Made by a program: the position numbers and the translations under genes. The notes beneath the pieces were generated by a model. That model had not been told where the DNA came from. It saw only the letters and a list, made by a program, of their open reading frames with translations, and ran no database searches. This document shows positions 22,501-31,484 of a stretch of DNA of 64,000 nucleotides, piece by piece. The stretch's first letter is position 1; each line of letters opens with the position of its first letter. The stretch comes from Rhynchopus sp. YZ270_cl-10. Lineage: Eukaryota; Euglenozoa; Diplonemea; Diplonemida; Diplonemidae. The stretch covers positions 992,001 to 1,056,000 of the forward strand of contig OZ037893.1 of assembly GCA_964035575.1 (NCBI GenBank), read 5' to 3'.

Positions 22501-22502
22501 AT
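16527..22502 (-). CDS. LINE ORF2: OTU protease, APE endonuclease, reverse transcriptase, RNase H
   Basis: 1991 residues, uninterrupted. An OTU cysteine protease spans about residues 95-225 (IPGDGNCLFGA with Asp104 and Cys107; MHYDIL with His220). An APE-type endonuclease spans about 282-530 (LQET with Glu313, NVYAHSG, IIGDLN with Asp441, SRIDLCLAN with Asp494, SHLPLS with His523). Reverse transcriptase spans about 840-1100 (IDFQKCFDTV with Asp965, GIMQGCPLS, SYVDDIY with the catalytic YVDD at 1054-1057). A C-C-H-C knuckle follows at 1398-1416 (CPYC...HLWWDC). RNase H lies at about 1600-1735 (FFDGGA Asp1606, NNVAEYEG Glu1649, SGDSK Asp1676, NKDADALS Asp1726). The last 100 residues are rich in Cys and His (CLTHGKVRCNSC, CTKHRLTRCGAC), a probable zinc-binding tail. 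All catalytic residues are present. It would nick target DNA and copy the element RNA into the genome. Confidence 0.95.
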   Translation of the reverse strand: MHAPHKANPPYSSSPFHLSATLAVPHMPAPLSVAVVPDMIPESKRGPTTVNRLNGPMVKCGEEEQQDRMVGGGHDPTKDVGDDTAWLDHMAALLRTTRRSIPGDGNCLFGALASQCRGDITAASLRAQVTDSMRTNAEYRSNYTPDTRDPNAPITYDAYVEDMSCDRRYGDHWCLQTAAVLLNAEVWVLNASEGSRGNMRREGSSLQPVRLLGLTYRPMHYDILNIPMALHRSLRSCSNDTFPLPGGPASPASSSPNRRQRRHTAAARLGNAIKKPSSNKPLTLTITSMNITSLGTHSMKVPNLPGDILTLQETRAGADIKGTMQQYFSASNWTTHWGKDLVKTGIGVRQQIPPGGVATLTKGHLTAQALNPVSEVEKRCYESTRVVHTAVAVGGGAALHIINVYAHSGANAAAQREELLTDVFDMANALGQAVPVLIIGDLNCNSDSGGVLAAAERSGRWVDVAASIAAARTATPNHTCKSATATGFTTSRIDLCLANITAAPAVTKADVTTTFEECPFPSHLPLSITLDLETYSGQTSRCVLPKAFPATVPREIPAPAAAMAGAIEKKERNGLTGAQILTEFANLGEDYLILLHDGDTSPTSQYRGRGKKSQVKTSRHATKHCNAKGATTDLTRARDAVMGNLRTILQHMEARLQVDRPYAMTRTEEHSWRALTRHRGGPLKEELAEALALPSPDLQTLQRLLEKLTGSNKEAFLALKSQRSLQWKQVMQNAYAGCKGQGMVFDFVADRFTTPAAFMRQHDGTLTADPKKIDTLLLDNEAWGGIFRRYVDSPEPSWNEFLDTYETILPHREPMECEQITVDDVRSAIGRLKRTTSPGMHGWRAFELQQLPDSVLALLAEGLNAIERDGVWPEDLMQALVPLIPKPESDANPLSQRPITITAVLYRVWASVRAKSAFPWLEKLAPEGLHGCRPKHGTEDLYWHLAAQLECAHLSEGDMYGVAIDFQKCFDTVPIEITFQLAARLGFNEVVLTTLREAYARMTRHFKCNGSIGQPFVPTNGIMQGCPLSVILINIVVSVWMRDVESRGAEAASYVDDIYATASTHELQQDITDRTVIFSQKTQMAISTSKSHTFSTCDTPPCELKACDSLSRCLVSQSPPIFLPERNSFDCTGAMVHAKPTQDVDNLPVSDRIAKRRETAVENLRRVKSLPTPVQHRDHVASMSAGSKCYYAASTTYMSPKEQKNLTTKFTAAVWTGTNRRAPEVVLHVLQHGHRMDPSMVLHLHRLRAWAKQMRKASCRPLATAAWQNRDSLTCGPFHLISLTLRALGWTWQSPTSISFVNEAGDAATLELSTLTDKQVAGMEAEARHFLRTEILSKMANRRPDFEGLQHGVDGHTTRHLLEDSANELTGYQKGILRSVIAGAVNTTGRSGLSTTSCPYCVSGERETVEHLWWDCQAWSSVRARHSITSQDRTNWPNCLSICGVAPAFRQGDNALPQNSDDRRFIVRSLQRFFVEVVKERQIRADRPEESARHHRLQSFPWGWSSPQPRQVHLPVYSYESVRQQWKHNEDLWHALNSWVRGLQWAHVGSEHSISLIELAVDFELTTGMPLPDVGSRRYPQFKASTSSCTVRDHIADHSGVEMFFDGGARQNKTVFARAGAGAVVYVDGVKSASVATPLPSARSNNVAEYEGVISGLRLLNELPSELQGPVTISGDSKLIVDQLRGVADCNDFLKPLFLVAKELIREVQPRFTLGFRHIARERNKDADALSNQAMDEVENQKQAELAAASSERDTFLQSALAKSLSLGELMQTFAKVYKPQSWMYGHYTNVTSLTAIGGSVTSGVSKRAVLNSKTEEVLRHLQSHIAAFAGNRRSLLYEETQAWAAQFRPQEHYADDWTEASAGWRGRATEARAAGRARPPRTAPPDARKCAKTLSCLTHGKVRCNSCKTLRAAPETCCSLHHTEGDGRAIVMDFCTKHRLTRCGACLLDKKSLAQCCGTCHTRHINNSTSTRGTLPLHHRQDPAGSSQVT

Positions 22503-22548
22503 GGGATGTGGAATGGTTCGGGGGTATAAGTGCTTTACAGCTTTAGGG

Positions 22549-24726
22549 TCATTGCCGAGGCTTCTTCCCCCCTCCCCATGCTTCCAGCGTGAGCTGCCTT
22601 GCGGGATAAGGGGTCTCGCGCGACTTGGGCATCATGTTAAGCACCTCATCTACCTTTGTCTGGCGCGAAGCCCCCGCCCCCCTTGGTGCCGGATCCTGTT
22701 TGTCCTGCTTGGGCATGGATGCCTTCATGTCTGCTGTAATTGCTAGTGCCACAGGTGCCGGAGGAGCCGGTGGAGCCGGTCGGGTTGGTGGAGTGGTGGC
22801 TTTTGTTTCAATGGTTGGAAGAGGTTTGGGAGCCGCTGCTGGGGGTGTCTGCAGTTTTTGGACCACAGCACCCAGCACCTTCTCCACCTTCACGTTCTGC
22901 AGCGACTGCTGCCTCACAGCCTCCGCTGTGTCCGACACCAGTGCCTTCGCCGCCGCGTCCATTTCGGCGATCTTCTGCGCCGCGGCCTCGGCGATCACGG
23001 CTGTTGACTGCGCCGTCTCCCCGGTCAGACGCTCGATGGTGTCTGTCCTACCCCGCGTGAGTTCCGCCTCCTCCTCGGCCTCTCTGCGCAGGGTGGCCAG
23101 GTCAACAGCAGCGGCAGCGGTCTGCCCGGCAGCGGCAGCGGCAGCAGCAGCGGCAGCGGCAGCGGTCTGCTCTACTTCATGCGTTCTAGCATGCGCGATC
23201 TCCGCCTCCTCCTTGGCCTCTCTCCGCAGGGTGGTCAGGTCAGCGGCAGCGGCAGCGGCAGCGGCAGCAGCAGCGGCAGCGTCAGCGGTCTGCCCTACTG
23301 CGTGCGTTCTTGCTTGCGCGATCTCCGACTCCTCCTTGGCCTGCCTCCTTAGGGTGGCGAGGTCTGCGGCGGTGGTCCGCTTGAGGTCACGCGCATTCGC
23401 GTGTAGGGAGGCCAGGCCCTCTTGTAGGGAGGCCAGGCCCTCTAGCATCGCCGCCTCCGTGGCGTCCGCTGTGTGGACGGCGTGCGCCGCCTGCAGGTTC
23501 GCGGCTGCAGCTTGCACAGACGCTTCTTCAGCCAGGTTGCGTGTGGGGGTGAACGCCTGTCTCATCTCCTTGAGGGCGTCGCTGAGAGTTACTTCTATGC
23601 CACTCACACGTTCGCGAATCTCATGCCGTTCTCTTTGTGCTTTGTGGTGGCTGAGCAGCGCGTCGTCGCTCATCCCTTTGCTCCCTCCTTTGTTGCTGTT
23701 TTTGCTGTTGTTGCTGCTGTTGTTGTTGTTGTTGTTGAGCCCCTTCGCCGCAGTCGCCGCAATCTTGCAGATGCGCTCGCTCATCCGCTCCTCAAAGGCC
23801 CTGCGGCCGGCCTCCTCCCTTTGCACCCACTCACCCATCTGCTTCCACATCTCCTCGGCAGCAGCGGGCGCAGGAGCTGGGGTGGGCGCAGGGGCATCAG
23901 CGGGCGTAGGATCATTAGCGGACGAAGGCACTGCAGCTGTCGCAGGAGCATTAGCGGACGAAGGCTCTACAACTGGCGCAGGATCATTAGCGGACGAAGG
24001 CTCTACAACTGGCGCAGGATCATTAGCGGACGAAGGCACTGCAACTGGCGCAGGATCATTAGCGGACGAAGGCACTGCAGCTGTCGCAGGAGCATTAGCG
24101 GACGAAGGCTCTACAACTGGCGCAGGATCATTAGCGGACGAAGGCACTGCAACTGGCGCAGGGGCTGTAGCTGTTGCGACGGGTGCGGTCGGGGACGTCT
24201 GCTTCGCGCGGTCCTGGGCGATCACCTTCAGCACCGCGTGTAGGTGCGCGACTGGGACGACGACTTCTTTCGCCGTGTAGCCCCGTCCGCCTCCCCGCCC
24301 ACCTGTTCCCTTGATGCCTTGCAAGGCCGCCAGAAGGGCCGCAATGGCGTCCTCGTGCGCGCGGTGCTCCTTCTTCAACCGCTTTTCCTCCTCCTTCCTT
24401 TTCCGCTCGGCACGGATCGTGTCCATGTCCTGGATGGACATGCGGTGCCCGTTGATGACGAGCTCTGTGTTGGGGGGCGGATGCGGGGCGGTGACCTGCA
24501 GGACGTCCGCCTTCCTGCCCGTCACCTCAGCCTTCCACTCCATCTGCTTCAGCATGGCCGTGGCCTGTGCCTGCAGGAAGCTGGAGGGGAAGGGGTGGAT
24601 GCGGTATTCGCGCGGTGGTGGGAGTGTGAGCACGAGGGGGCGCACTACCTGCTGCCCGGCTTGTTTGCCGTCGATAATCTCGACGTTACCGGGGGATGCC
24701 GCATGGAGGCCAGCCGGGCTTTGCAT
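22549..24726 (-). CDS. LINE ORF1: repeat-rich coiled-coil RNA-binding-type protein
   Basis: 725 residues with no recognised catalytic domain, lying upstream of ORF2 as expected for the nucleoprotein of a LINE. Visible parts are: a charged helix at about 125-150 (AERKRKEEEKRLKKEHRAHE); a glycine-rich patch (GTGGRGGGRGY); about eight copies of an 11-residue Pro/Ala unit (APVAVPSSAND and variants) around 190-285; an Asn/Ser run; then a long Ala-rich coiled coil with three copies of DLATLRREAKEE(A/S)EIA, each separated by poly-Ala; and a Pro-rich tail ending KKPRQ. The repeats probably evolve fast by slippage. The opposite strand has a 551-codon open frame, which I regard as a by-product of the repeats. 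Confidence 0.85.
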   Translation of the reverse strand: MQSPAGLHAASPGNVEIIDGKQAGQQVVRPLVLTLPPPREYRIHPFPSSFLQAQATAMLKQMEWKAEVTGRKADVLQVTAPHPPPNTELVINGHRMSIQDMDTIRAERKRKEEEKRLKKEHRAHEDAIAALLAALQGIKGTGGRGGGRGYTAKEVVVPVAHLHAVLKVIAQDRAKQTSPTAPVATATAPAPVAVPSSANDPAPVVEPSSANAPATAAVPSSANDPAPVAVPSSANDPAPVVEPSSANDPAPVVEPSSANAPATAAVPSSANDPTPADAPAPTPAPAPAAAEEMWKQMGEWVQREEAGRRAFEERMSERICKIAATAAKGLNNNNNNSSNNSKNSNKGGSKGMSDDALLSHHKAQRERHEIRERVSGIEVTLSDALKEMRQAFTPTRNLAEEASVQAAAANLQAAHAVHTADATEAAMLEGLASLQEGLASLHANARDLKRTTAADLATLRRQAKEESEIAQARTHAVGQTADAAAAAAAAAAAAADLTTLRREAKEEAEIAHARTHEVEQTAAAAAAAAAAAAGQTAAAAVDLATLRREAEEEAELTRGRTDTIERLTGETAQSTAVIAEAAAQKIAEMDAAAKALVSDTAEAVRQQSLQNVKVEKVLGAVVQKLQTPPAAAPKPLPTIETKATTPPTRPAPPAPPAPVALAITADMKASMPKQDKQDPAPRGAGASRQTKVDEVLNMMPKSRETPYPARQLTLEAWGGGKKPRQ

Positions 24727-25500
24727 TGTGATAGTGTTAATTTCCCTCGTTCCCCCTGTTGCAGAGGGTGGTGCTGTTGTGCACGTGATAGATGATCTGT
24801 GTGTGTGGGCAAGTCTTTGCTTTGTTCATTTAGTGCACCCTATTGTACCTTCTGTTCAGTAGAATCGAAAGTAGAAATAATTTCTGTAGATTCCTAGATG
24901 CCCAGTCCATTTTGTATGATTGCTAAGTTTTTTGAAACCATTTGGGGGTAGAGACAGTTAATGTGTAATGAAACACACACAAAAAATGGTCACTTTTGTT
25001 TTTTTCATCTTTACGCTCTGGCGTCACCTTTCACGACAGCCTCATTCCTTCAATCTACCTGAGAAGATTGCCAGCAGTGCACGCATCACCGTCGGATCTG
25101 CACCAGGTGGGTTAGCAGCTAACTGCCACTTTTCTGTCCGTATTGTGCTCTTCGTGCGAATCCGGGATGTGGTCATCAAACATCTTTAATGATGCGCCAG
25201 CAAAGGTGCAGCCGTTTCTCTACCCTTTGCCGTGTCGGAGTGGAGGTTCCCCCAAAGTCTCCGTCGCATGCTGTCTTGTCGTAGTCTGTTTGATTCTGAT
25301 GCTCAAATCCCACCAGAGTTCTTCCTTGTGTTTTTCACCTGCCAAAGTTTGCCGAAAGCAACCCCAGTTGCAAACACTCAAACCAAACCAACCCATATCA
25401 CACCAAACGGCTATGTTCTGCAGAATTACCCTCACAAGGCATCAAACACACCACACGCACAGGCGTTTTCGCACACATCCTACACAAATACCAGATCAGA
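24727..25500. other. Spacer, including the probable LINE 5' UTR
   Basis: 24727-24870 is probably the LINE 5' UTR (minus sense). 24968-25189 is open in one plus frame (ends RIRDVVIKHL) but resembles nothing known. 25409-25455 is a family E repeat lying directly upstream of the peroxidase start. Confidence 0.5.
25409..25455 (+). repeat. Dispersed repeat family E
   Basis: Reads ggctatgttctgcagaatta then ccctcacaaggcatcaaaca, matching the minus sense of 16465-16510 and the plus sense of 51481-51522. It lies 45 bases before the peroxidase ATG and may form part of its leader. Confidence 0.65.
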
Positions 25501-26628
25501 ATGCGCACTGTATGCATGCTGGCGTTGCTCGTGTTCGGGACAAGCTTCGTGACAAGTGCTGAGGGGCAGCGTCGTGGGGGAAGAGGTGGAGGTGGAGGTG
25601 GACGCGGGGGACGTGGCAGAACGCCAACACCACCAACACCACCTGCTCCAGTCCCCGTCCCACCTGTGCCAGTCCCACCTGGTCCCGGTCCTGTTCCTGT
25701 GCCGCCAACCCCACCAACCCCACCCGCACCGACAGGTGGTGGGTTCGGGAACGCACGGACGACACCCGGGCAGGGCATTGAGGCGGGCGTGCGTGCACAG
25801 TACCTCCCAGTGGTGTCGACAATTGTGGGTGTGATTGAGAGCCAGGCACCGTCGTTCCGCCCGCTGCTGGTGCGTCTGGCGTGGCACTCGCTGGCACACT
25901 TTGACTCGACAGACCGCCCGATTGGAGGTGGGAACGGGGGGTGCCTGCGGACAGACCCCGAGCTGGGGCTTGGGGAGAACATTGGGCTGGACGTGGCGAC
26001 CCGCGCACTGGAGGCTGTGAAGTCTGCTCACCCGTTTGTGAGCTACGCAGACCTGTACTCGCTGGCGGGGAACACGGCGCTCGAGTACATGGGAAGCCCG
26101 ACGCTGTTCTTCCGTGCCGGACGCACCGACTTTGGGAACCCTGCTGCACAGTGTGTGAACGACAACGACAGAATGCCGACAAAGCACTTCAACAACGACA
26201 ACTTCCCGCACCTCGACACGCTTGACTACTTCTTCGACAAGTTTGGTGAGCTTGGGATCTCGCTTGACTCTGACGCGAACGCCCTGGAGAAGATGGTGAG
26301 TCTGATGGGCGGGCACAACATGGGTGCGATGCACCTGGCCGTGAGCGGGAACGAGGGACAGTGGACGACGAACAACCTTGTGTTCGGGACGGAGTACTTT
26401 GCGAACCTGGACCAGGGAGCCTGGGGCAGGAACACTGCCGAGGAGGGGCGCACAGACCTGCAGTACCGCGGTGGGCCTGGACGTCGCTCTGTGATGCTTC
26501 CGATTGACATGGTGATGCGTGCGGACGACAGACTGCGCAGCATTGTGCGTGCCTTCTCGCGTGACAGGTCGCTCTTTGAGACACACTTTGTGGCTGCGTG
26601 GAGGCAGCTGCAGGAGAACGGGTGGTGA
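25501..26628 (+). CDS. Secreted class I-type haem peroxidase
   Basis: 375 residues, single exon. An N-terminal signal peptide (MRTVCMLALLVFGTSFVTSA) is followed by an Arg-Gly run (GGRGGRGR) and a Pro-rich linker (residues 40-78), then a haem peroxidase domain (about 90-375). Distal site: LVRLAWHS with Arg125, Trp128 and His129. Proximal site: GGHNMGAMH with His272, a Trp at 288 (QWTTNN) at the position of the cytochrome c peroxidase radical Trp, and Asp336 in LPIDM. This is the ascorbate/cytochrome c peroxidase pattern. It reduces H2O2 with an organic or protein donor that I cannot name. Class I enzymes are usually organellar or cytosolic, so a signal peptide plus an RG/Pro stalk is unusual. 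Codon use is strongly GC-ending, suggesting high expression. Confidence 0.9.
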   Translation: MRTVCMLALLVFGTSFVTSAEGQRRGGRGGGGGGRGGRGRTPTPPTPPAPVPVPPVPVPPGPGPVPVPPTPPTPPAPTGGGFGNARTTPGQGIEAGVRAQYLPVVSTIVGVIESQAPSFRPLLVRLAWHSLAHFDSTDRPIGGGNGGCLRTDPELGLGENIGLDVATRALEAVKSAHPFVSYADLYSLAGNTALEYMGSPTLFFRAGRTDFGNPAAQCVNDNDRMPTKHFNNDNFPHLDTLDYFFDKFGELGISLDSDANALEKMVSLMGGHNMGAMHLAVSGNEGQWTTNNLVFGTEYFANLDQGAWGRNTAEEGRTDLQYRGGPGRRSVMLPIDMVMRADDRLRSIVRAFSRDRSLFETHFVAAWRQLQENGW

Positions 26629-27903
26629 GCGGTGTGCCACCTCTCTGCCTCTTTTGCATTCACCTCGTCCTCGCCCTTTGAGTTGCGTTGAGGGCGATGC
26701 GCGTTTGTTTACTTACCTTTTTACGCACCCACTTACTGCCGTAAACCTTTTTCTGGAACTGAATTTCTCTGCATCTCTTGTATCTTAGCCTTTCTTTTTG
26801 AGTTTTCCACTTGGTCTCTCTCTTGCTGCCTGTCTGCAGGAAGTGACGTGGACAAACAGAACGCATAGCGTGTGAGTGTCTCTGTACTGTACTGCACAGA
26901 TACAGATGCACACTGTGCTTCGCACCACTCATACTGCCCCATTTAACCTAAATCAAAAACCTATTATTATTTTCACTTTTTTTTTACAAAGTTTCCAAGC
27001 TCACTCCGATGCACGCCCACCCGTGTGCAAGGAGTGGGTGTTCCTCACACCCCTTATTATATAGACAGCAAGGCCTTTTCCTTGAAACATGCCTTTGGTA
27101 TGCCTTTGCCCCGCCTGCCTCCGTCCTCCCAACCTGCGAACTTGCAGGGGGAGGTTGTGGTGTGGTGGGAAATGGGTTCATGGATCACTGGCCTTGCAAC
27201 CTTTTTGTTTTCGTCGTTTGTTTTTGTCATTTTGTTGCAGATGTGTGTGCCTGTGACGTGAGGCCCGTTCATCTTTCAAAATTGTTATATTTTTGTTTCG
27301 CTTTGCTATTTGCTCTTTTATATGTTTGTTTGTCTTTTTTCTTCCCAATTTTTTTTAATTGCTTTGTTTTGAAGTTGAGGGTTTTGACCCATTCTTCAAA
27401 ACTACTGGCACAGAAAATAAAGTGAAGTGTAGGTGCGCAGCCTTTGTGCCTCCTGAAGACACCCGACTGCAGGATCACAACCAACATTCCAACACCAACA
27501 CCAGCACGAATAGCAGCGACAAACAACACACTGCAACCCAACACTCATGGCCGCGAAGGGATATACGTGTGAAACGGGGGCACACTTAACTGTGCGTCTT
27601 TGCGGCACATGACACATACCCCTTCACCCCACACCTTCTTCTTCTACTTCTACTTCTTTTCCCTTTTCCTGTCTCCCTTCTGCAATGTTGCAGCAATAAG
27701 ACTTTTTACTTCAGAGCAAACCTTATTCCAAAAAATCACCCCCCCTCCCTCTGTTTCCTATTTTCACTTCCAACACACCCTGACCATATCCTCTCACCCC
27801 CCATTCACCCCCTCTCAGTACACATACTATACACAATCTGACCCTCTTTCCCTCTTCCCTTTCTATTAGCATTTCTTTCGCAATAGGTAAGAGGAAAAGA
27901 GGA
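26629..27903. other. Spacer, nothing recognised
   Basis: 1.3 kb of T-rich and then pyrimidine-rich sequence. Open frames up to 138 codons are hydrophobic translations of T runs. The last 200 bases are C/T-rich, like the leaders of other genes here. Confidence 0.6.
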
Positions 27904-30900
27904 ATGTCGGATGGGGTGCGTGAGCTCCCGTATCTGACATGCTCTACGGATAAGAGGGTACGTTTGACGGAGTTGGTGAAGGCGTACTTCGATTTGTTGA
28001 AGAATGGGTGCGGGGAGGCTGCGACATGCTCGAATGTACATTGTAAGGCAAGCGGAGCGTACGCGCATGGAGACGCAGAAGACCAAACGCTTTATGCACA
28101 GAGCAAGACCCTGGCACGTGACGCATTCCGTGAATCTCCCGTCTACCATTTCTGTGCCGCGCATTGCTACCCACTCCCTGCAGTTGCCCGCCGAATAGCC
28201 TCTCTCAATGACCTCGCCCCTCTTCTTGAAGACGGTGCGACGCCAGAATCACTCTCTGAGACATTTGACGAAACATTCTATTTGCAAACCTTCGGAGACA
28301 TTAACGCCGCTGAATGGCTTTTCTTCGACACCCACCTCCTCCGTGAAGGCTTCGACATCTACGAAGAAGGGGAAGAGTCTGCCTGGGAGAAGCCTCTGTT
28401 GTCGTATAATAATTCGTTTTTTGGAGGCGGGTCGCTTTGTTTGGATTTGCCAAAAATTCGGAAGATTTTTAGGAAGTTGGATGGGTATCCTCCATTCCAA
28501 AATGCGATGCAGAAGTTGGTGAAGGAGTTGAAGGGGAAGAGTGTGGTGGCGAAGAGGGAGAGTGAGGAGACGATGTCGATAGATTCTCCACCATTGTCGC
28601 CGTGGAGAGCGATCTTCGATGCGGAGCTCTCGGAGATAAACGACCCAACACAGTTCTCAAAACTGAGCAAAAGAAAGTATCTCAACTCCTTCAAGCTGCT
28701 CCGCATTACACGTCTCTGTGCAATTCTTCTGGAATGTCCCTACGTGGTCAACACACACACCGTCCTCACAGATGTCGCTACAGCAATCGGTCGCCTCCAC
28801 CACTACATCTCCAACCCCCTCGTTTCCGTCTACGCCCACTACCCTCCAGGCAGACTGCAGGTCATCGTGCAGGCCCTCCAGTCGTTCATCACCCTCACCC
28901 TCCTGCAAGAGGACCAACTGCTCCGGACGGACCCTAGGTTTAATACGTACATCCCCGCAGCGTGTATTGCGCTTAGCATATTATGTATGTCAATTTTTTT
29001 TTATTTCCGCCGAAATATAACTGCAAAATCCCCCGGAGGATTTGTGCAAATCAAAGAAAACAACCTATATTGAAATGCAATAAAATCTCTTACAGGCGAA
29101 GCGAACTACATGCCAGAACAGCCTATACTCAGTCACCACGCTTTCTATAATGATGGTATTAATGAAAATATTGACGCAAAACTCGATTTCGATGAACACT
29201 ACAAGAACGAGGCTGGGATCAGAAATCTCTACGAAGCACCCCCCTCCACGACCCTCGAGAAGACCACCCTGCAGGCCAGCCTCCTCTTCCCCAGCGGCAC
29301 CTACAGGAGCAAACACCGGGACCTTCCCGAGCGCTTTACTGTATCGTGCTTTCCGTTTCTCCTCGACGCTGCGTTTAAACACTCTCTGCTACAGCACCAC
29401 AGCCTCTTCCAGCAGGAACAGGAGATGAGACGGACGATCTTTTCCAACCCAGGGATGCACACACAGTTCACCGCTGCAGCGTTGTTTTTGGTGCTGAAGA
29501 TAGACCGGCATGACCTTCTTGTCAGCACCATCAGAGAGATGAACAGAAGCCAAGACAAACTCCGCCGCCCCCTCCGCGTTGAGTTCAAAGGTGAAGAAGG
29601 TATTGACGAAGGCGGTGTCAAGAAGGAGTTCTTCCAACTCCTTGTCCGCCAGCTTGTCGACGCTTCATATGGAATGTTCACAGAGGACGCTGCGACCAAC
29701 GTGCATTGGTTCCAACCTCGTCTAATCTGCAGTACCAACGACATCGAATACCACCTCATAGGGAAGATCATTGGGCTAGCAATCTACAACCAGGTCATTT
29801 TGGACATCAACTTCCCGTTGGTTGCTTTCAAAAAGCTGTTAAACATTGAACCCACCTTTGAGGACCTGAAAGACCTCGACCCGCAGTTGTACAAATCACT
29901 AAACATCCTGCTCGAGCATGACGAATCGGGTGGTACCGTTGAGGACATCTTCTGCAGAAGCTTTGTTGTCTCGCATGAGGTCTTTGGTGAAGTTATTGAA
30001 GTGGAGCTCATCCCTGGAGGCAAAGACGTTATGGTGACCGGGGCAAACAGACGTGACTTCGTGCAGCGGTACATACAGTACCTCTGCACGGACTCTATTG
30101 GTAAGAACTTTGAGGAGTTCAGAAACGGGTTTTTTGAGGTCTGCGGCAGACAGATAGAACTGCTGCAAACGTTCCACCCAGCGGAGCTAGAGAAGATGGT
30201 TGTAGGTAGCTCTGACTTCGATCTCTCCGATTTGGAGTCATCAACACGCTACGACGGTTACAAACCGGAGGACACAGTCATCAAGAACTTCTGGGAGACG
30301 GTACGCGGCATGGGCCTTGAGGAGCAACGCATGTTCCTCAAGTTTTCGACCGGGACAGACAGGCTGCCCATCCGTGGTCTCAAATCCTTAGGGTTCGTCA
30401 TAGGGCGTAACGGTGGAGACTCCGACCAGCTGCCGACAGCGCATACTTGCTTCAATCATTTGCTGCTTCCAGGTATGTCTTTTTTTTTAGGCGCCACCCC
30501 AATATAAATCGAGAAGACAAATCTAACAAAATAAATCGATGTACCTCTTGGGCGGGAAAAAGCACAGCGAATTTTCGCGTGAACCCCATGTGGGGGGTCC
30601 GAGCTTCCGGCTCAGTTTGTTTTATACTAGAATGTAAAAACGTAAGAAATCAGTGGTAACGCTGGAAGCTGTCTTCGCAACTCACGCTTGTGCACACCAC
30701 ATTGTTTCGGAAATACCACAGGCCGCTAGCTGTTCGCTCATTTACTTAATCTGTTTCAGTATGAGCTGGAAAATAACGTGAAAACTGCATTGTCCCTATT
30801 AAAAAAAGGCATCGAAATAACCCCATTCCCGCACAACTCTGCACTGCGTCCGCAATGCTTGCACTGTACGTAAAAGCTGGAAGACTCCTCAACACAAATC

Positions 30901-31223
30901 TTCTTGTCCTCAGATTTGACGAATCCCTGAAGCGCGCTCGCGCAATGCTGTTTACATCCAGGTAGTCATCGACTAGATGCTACTATCAGGTGAAGGAACT
31001 TCAATTCCCACTCATTCCAGCACTCCCGCGAAGCGACGATGGTTCGCGAGAGGCCTGCACGTATTTATCAAAAATACCAACCACTTTATAGTAGACATAC
31101 AGTGCTTTGCCACAACGACAACAAAAACAAAACACCCCCAAAACAGACTATTCCTCTGCAGAAACGTTAAAAGAAAAGCTCCTCACCGCCATCCGCAACT
31201 GCCAAGGGTTCGGGCTGATGTAG
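27904..31223 (+). CDS. UBE3A: UBE3A/E6AP-type HECT ubiquitin ligase
   Basis: 844 residues from three exons: 27904-28984, 29096-30472 and 31147-31223. The introns are 111 bases (phase 1) and 674 bases (phase 1). The N-terminus is an AZUL zinc finger (KNGCGEAATCSNVHCKASG, closed by HFCAAHC), which is diagnostic for UBE3A. The C-terminal 350 residues are a HECT domain (LRVEFKGEEGIDEGGVKKEF; IGLAIYNQVILDINFP; LPTAHTCFNHLLLP, with the thioester Cys at about 812). The tiny last exon encodes DYSSAETLKEKLL...GFGLM and completes the C-lobe, as in mammalian E6AP. The length is close to human UBE3A (about 850-875). It transfers ubiquitin from an E2 to substrates, in cytosol and nucleus. Without the last intron the frame stops at 30507 and lacks the C-tail needed for activity. 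Confidence 0.93.
30473..31146 (+). other. Unusually long last intron of the UBE3A-like gene
   Basis: 674 bases, gtatgtc...aaaacag. It is several times longer than most introns here and separates the last 25 codons. It has no open frame of note and no terminal repeats that I can find. Its middle (about 30585-30700) is GC-richer than its ends and could be a small insertion or an intronic RNA. Confidence 0.6.
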
Positions 31224-31430
31224 ACGGGTGTTTTCAAAGGGGAGGCTTTCGTCAAACAAAAGGATCTCCCAACTTACCAACTTTTCTTTTAAATTTAGAT
31301 CGCAAAAAAAAAAAAAAATCCCTAAAAAAAAAATGAGGAAGGGGAGGGGGAAATGGGGACCTAGAATAGGTAATGTGTAATACAGCCTGATGTGACAGCC
31401 AAAAAAAAAAAAAAAAAGAGGAGGGTGTGT

Positions 31431-31484
31431 GTGTGTGTTTGATAACGGGTTTAGAGTGGGTAACGCCTGAACGGAGTATGGCCC
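31431..31484 (-). repeat. Dispersed repeat family E
   Basis: Minus sense: gggccatactccgttcaggc, then gttacccactc and gttatcaaacacac. It is a diverged copy closest to 46461-46510, and both run into a GT microsatellite. Confidence 0.5.

Larger units (their letters stand above)
16527..24726 (-). mobile_element. Two-ORF LINE (non-LTR retrotransposon) with OTU, APE, RT and RNase H
   Basis: The interval given spans the first ATG of ORF1 to the stop of ORF2. The true ends are not resolved: the 5' UTR probably lies in 24727-24870 and the 3' UTR in about 16300-16526. ORF1 (22549-24726) and ORF2 (16527-22502) are both open from end to end, are separated by 46 bases and are in different frames. No target duplication or poly(A) tail was recognised. 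The domain set OTU-APE-RT-RNase H recalls the Dualen-type LINEs of green algae, which also carry an OTU-like protease; here no restriction-like endonuclease motif is seen after the RT. It appears recent and possibly active. Confidence 0.9.

Noticed and set aside
22625-24280. 551-codon plus-strand frame opposite LINE ORF1
   Set aside because: Composition is Ala/Ser/Leu runs produced by the antisense of poly-Ala and Pro/Ala repeats. No domain is present, and the minus-strand frame is longer and in LINE context.
30973-31336. 119-codon frame around the last UBE3A exon
   Set aside because: It is the wrong frame. The phase 1 exon 31147-31223 encodes the conserved HECT tail instead.
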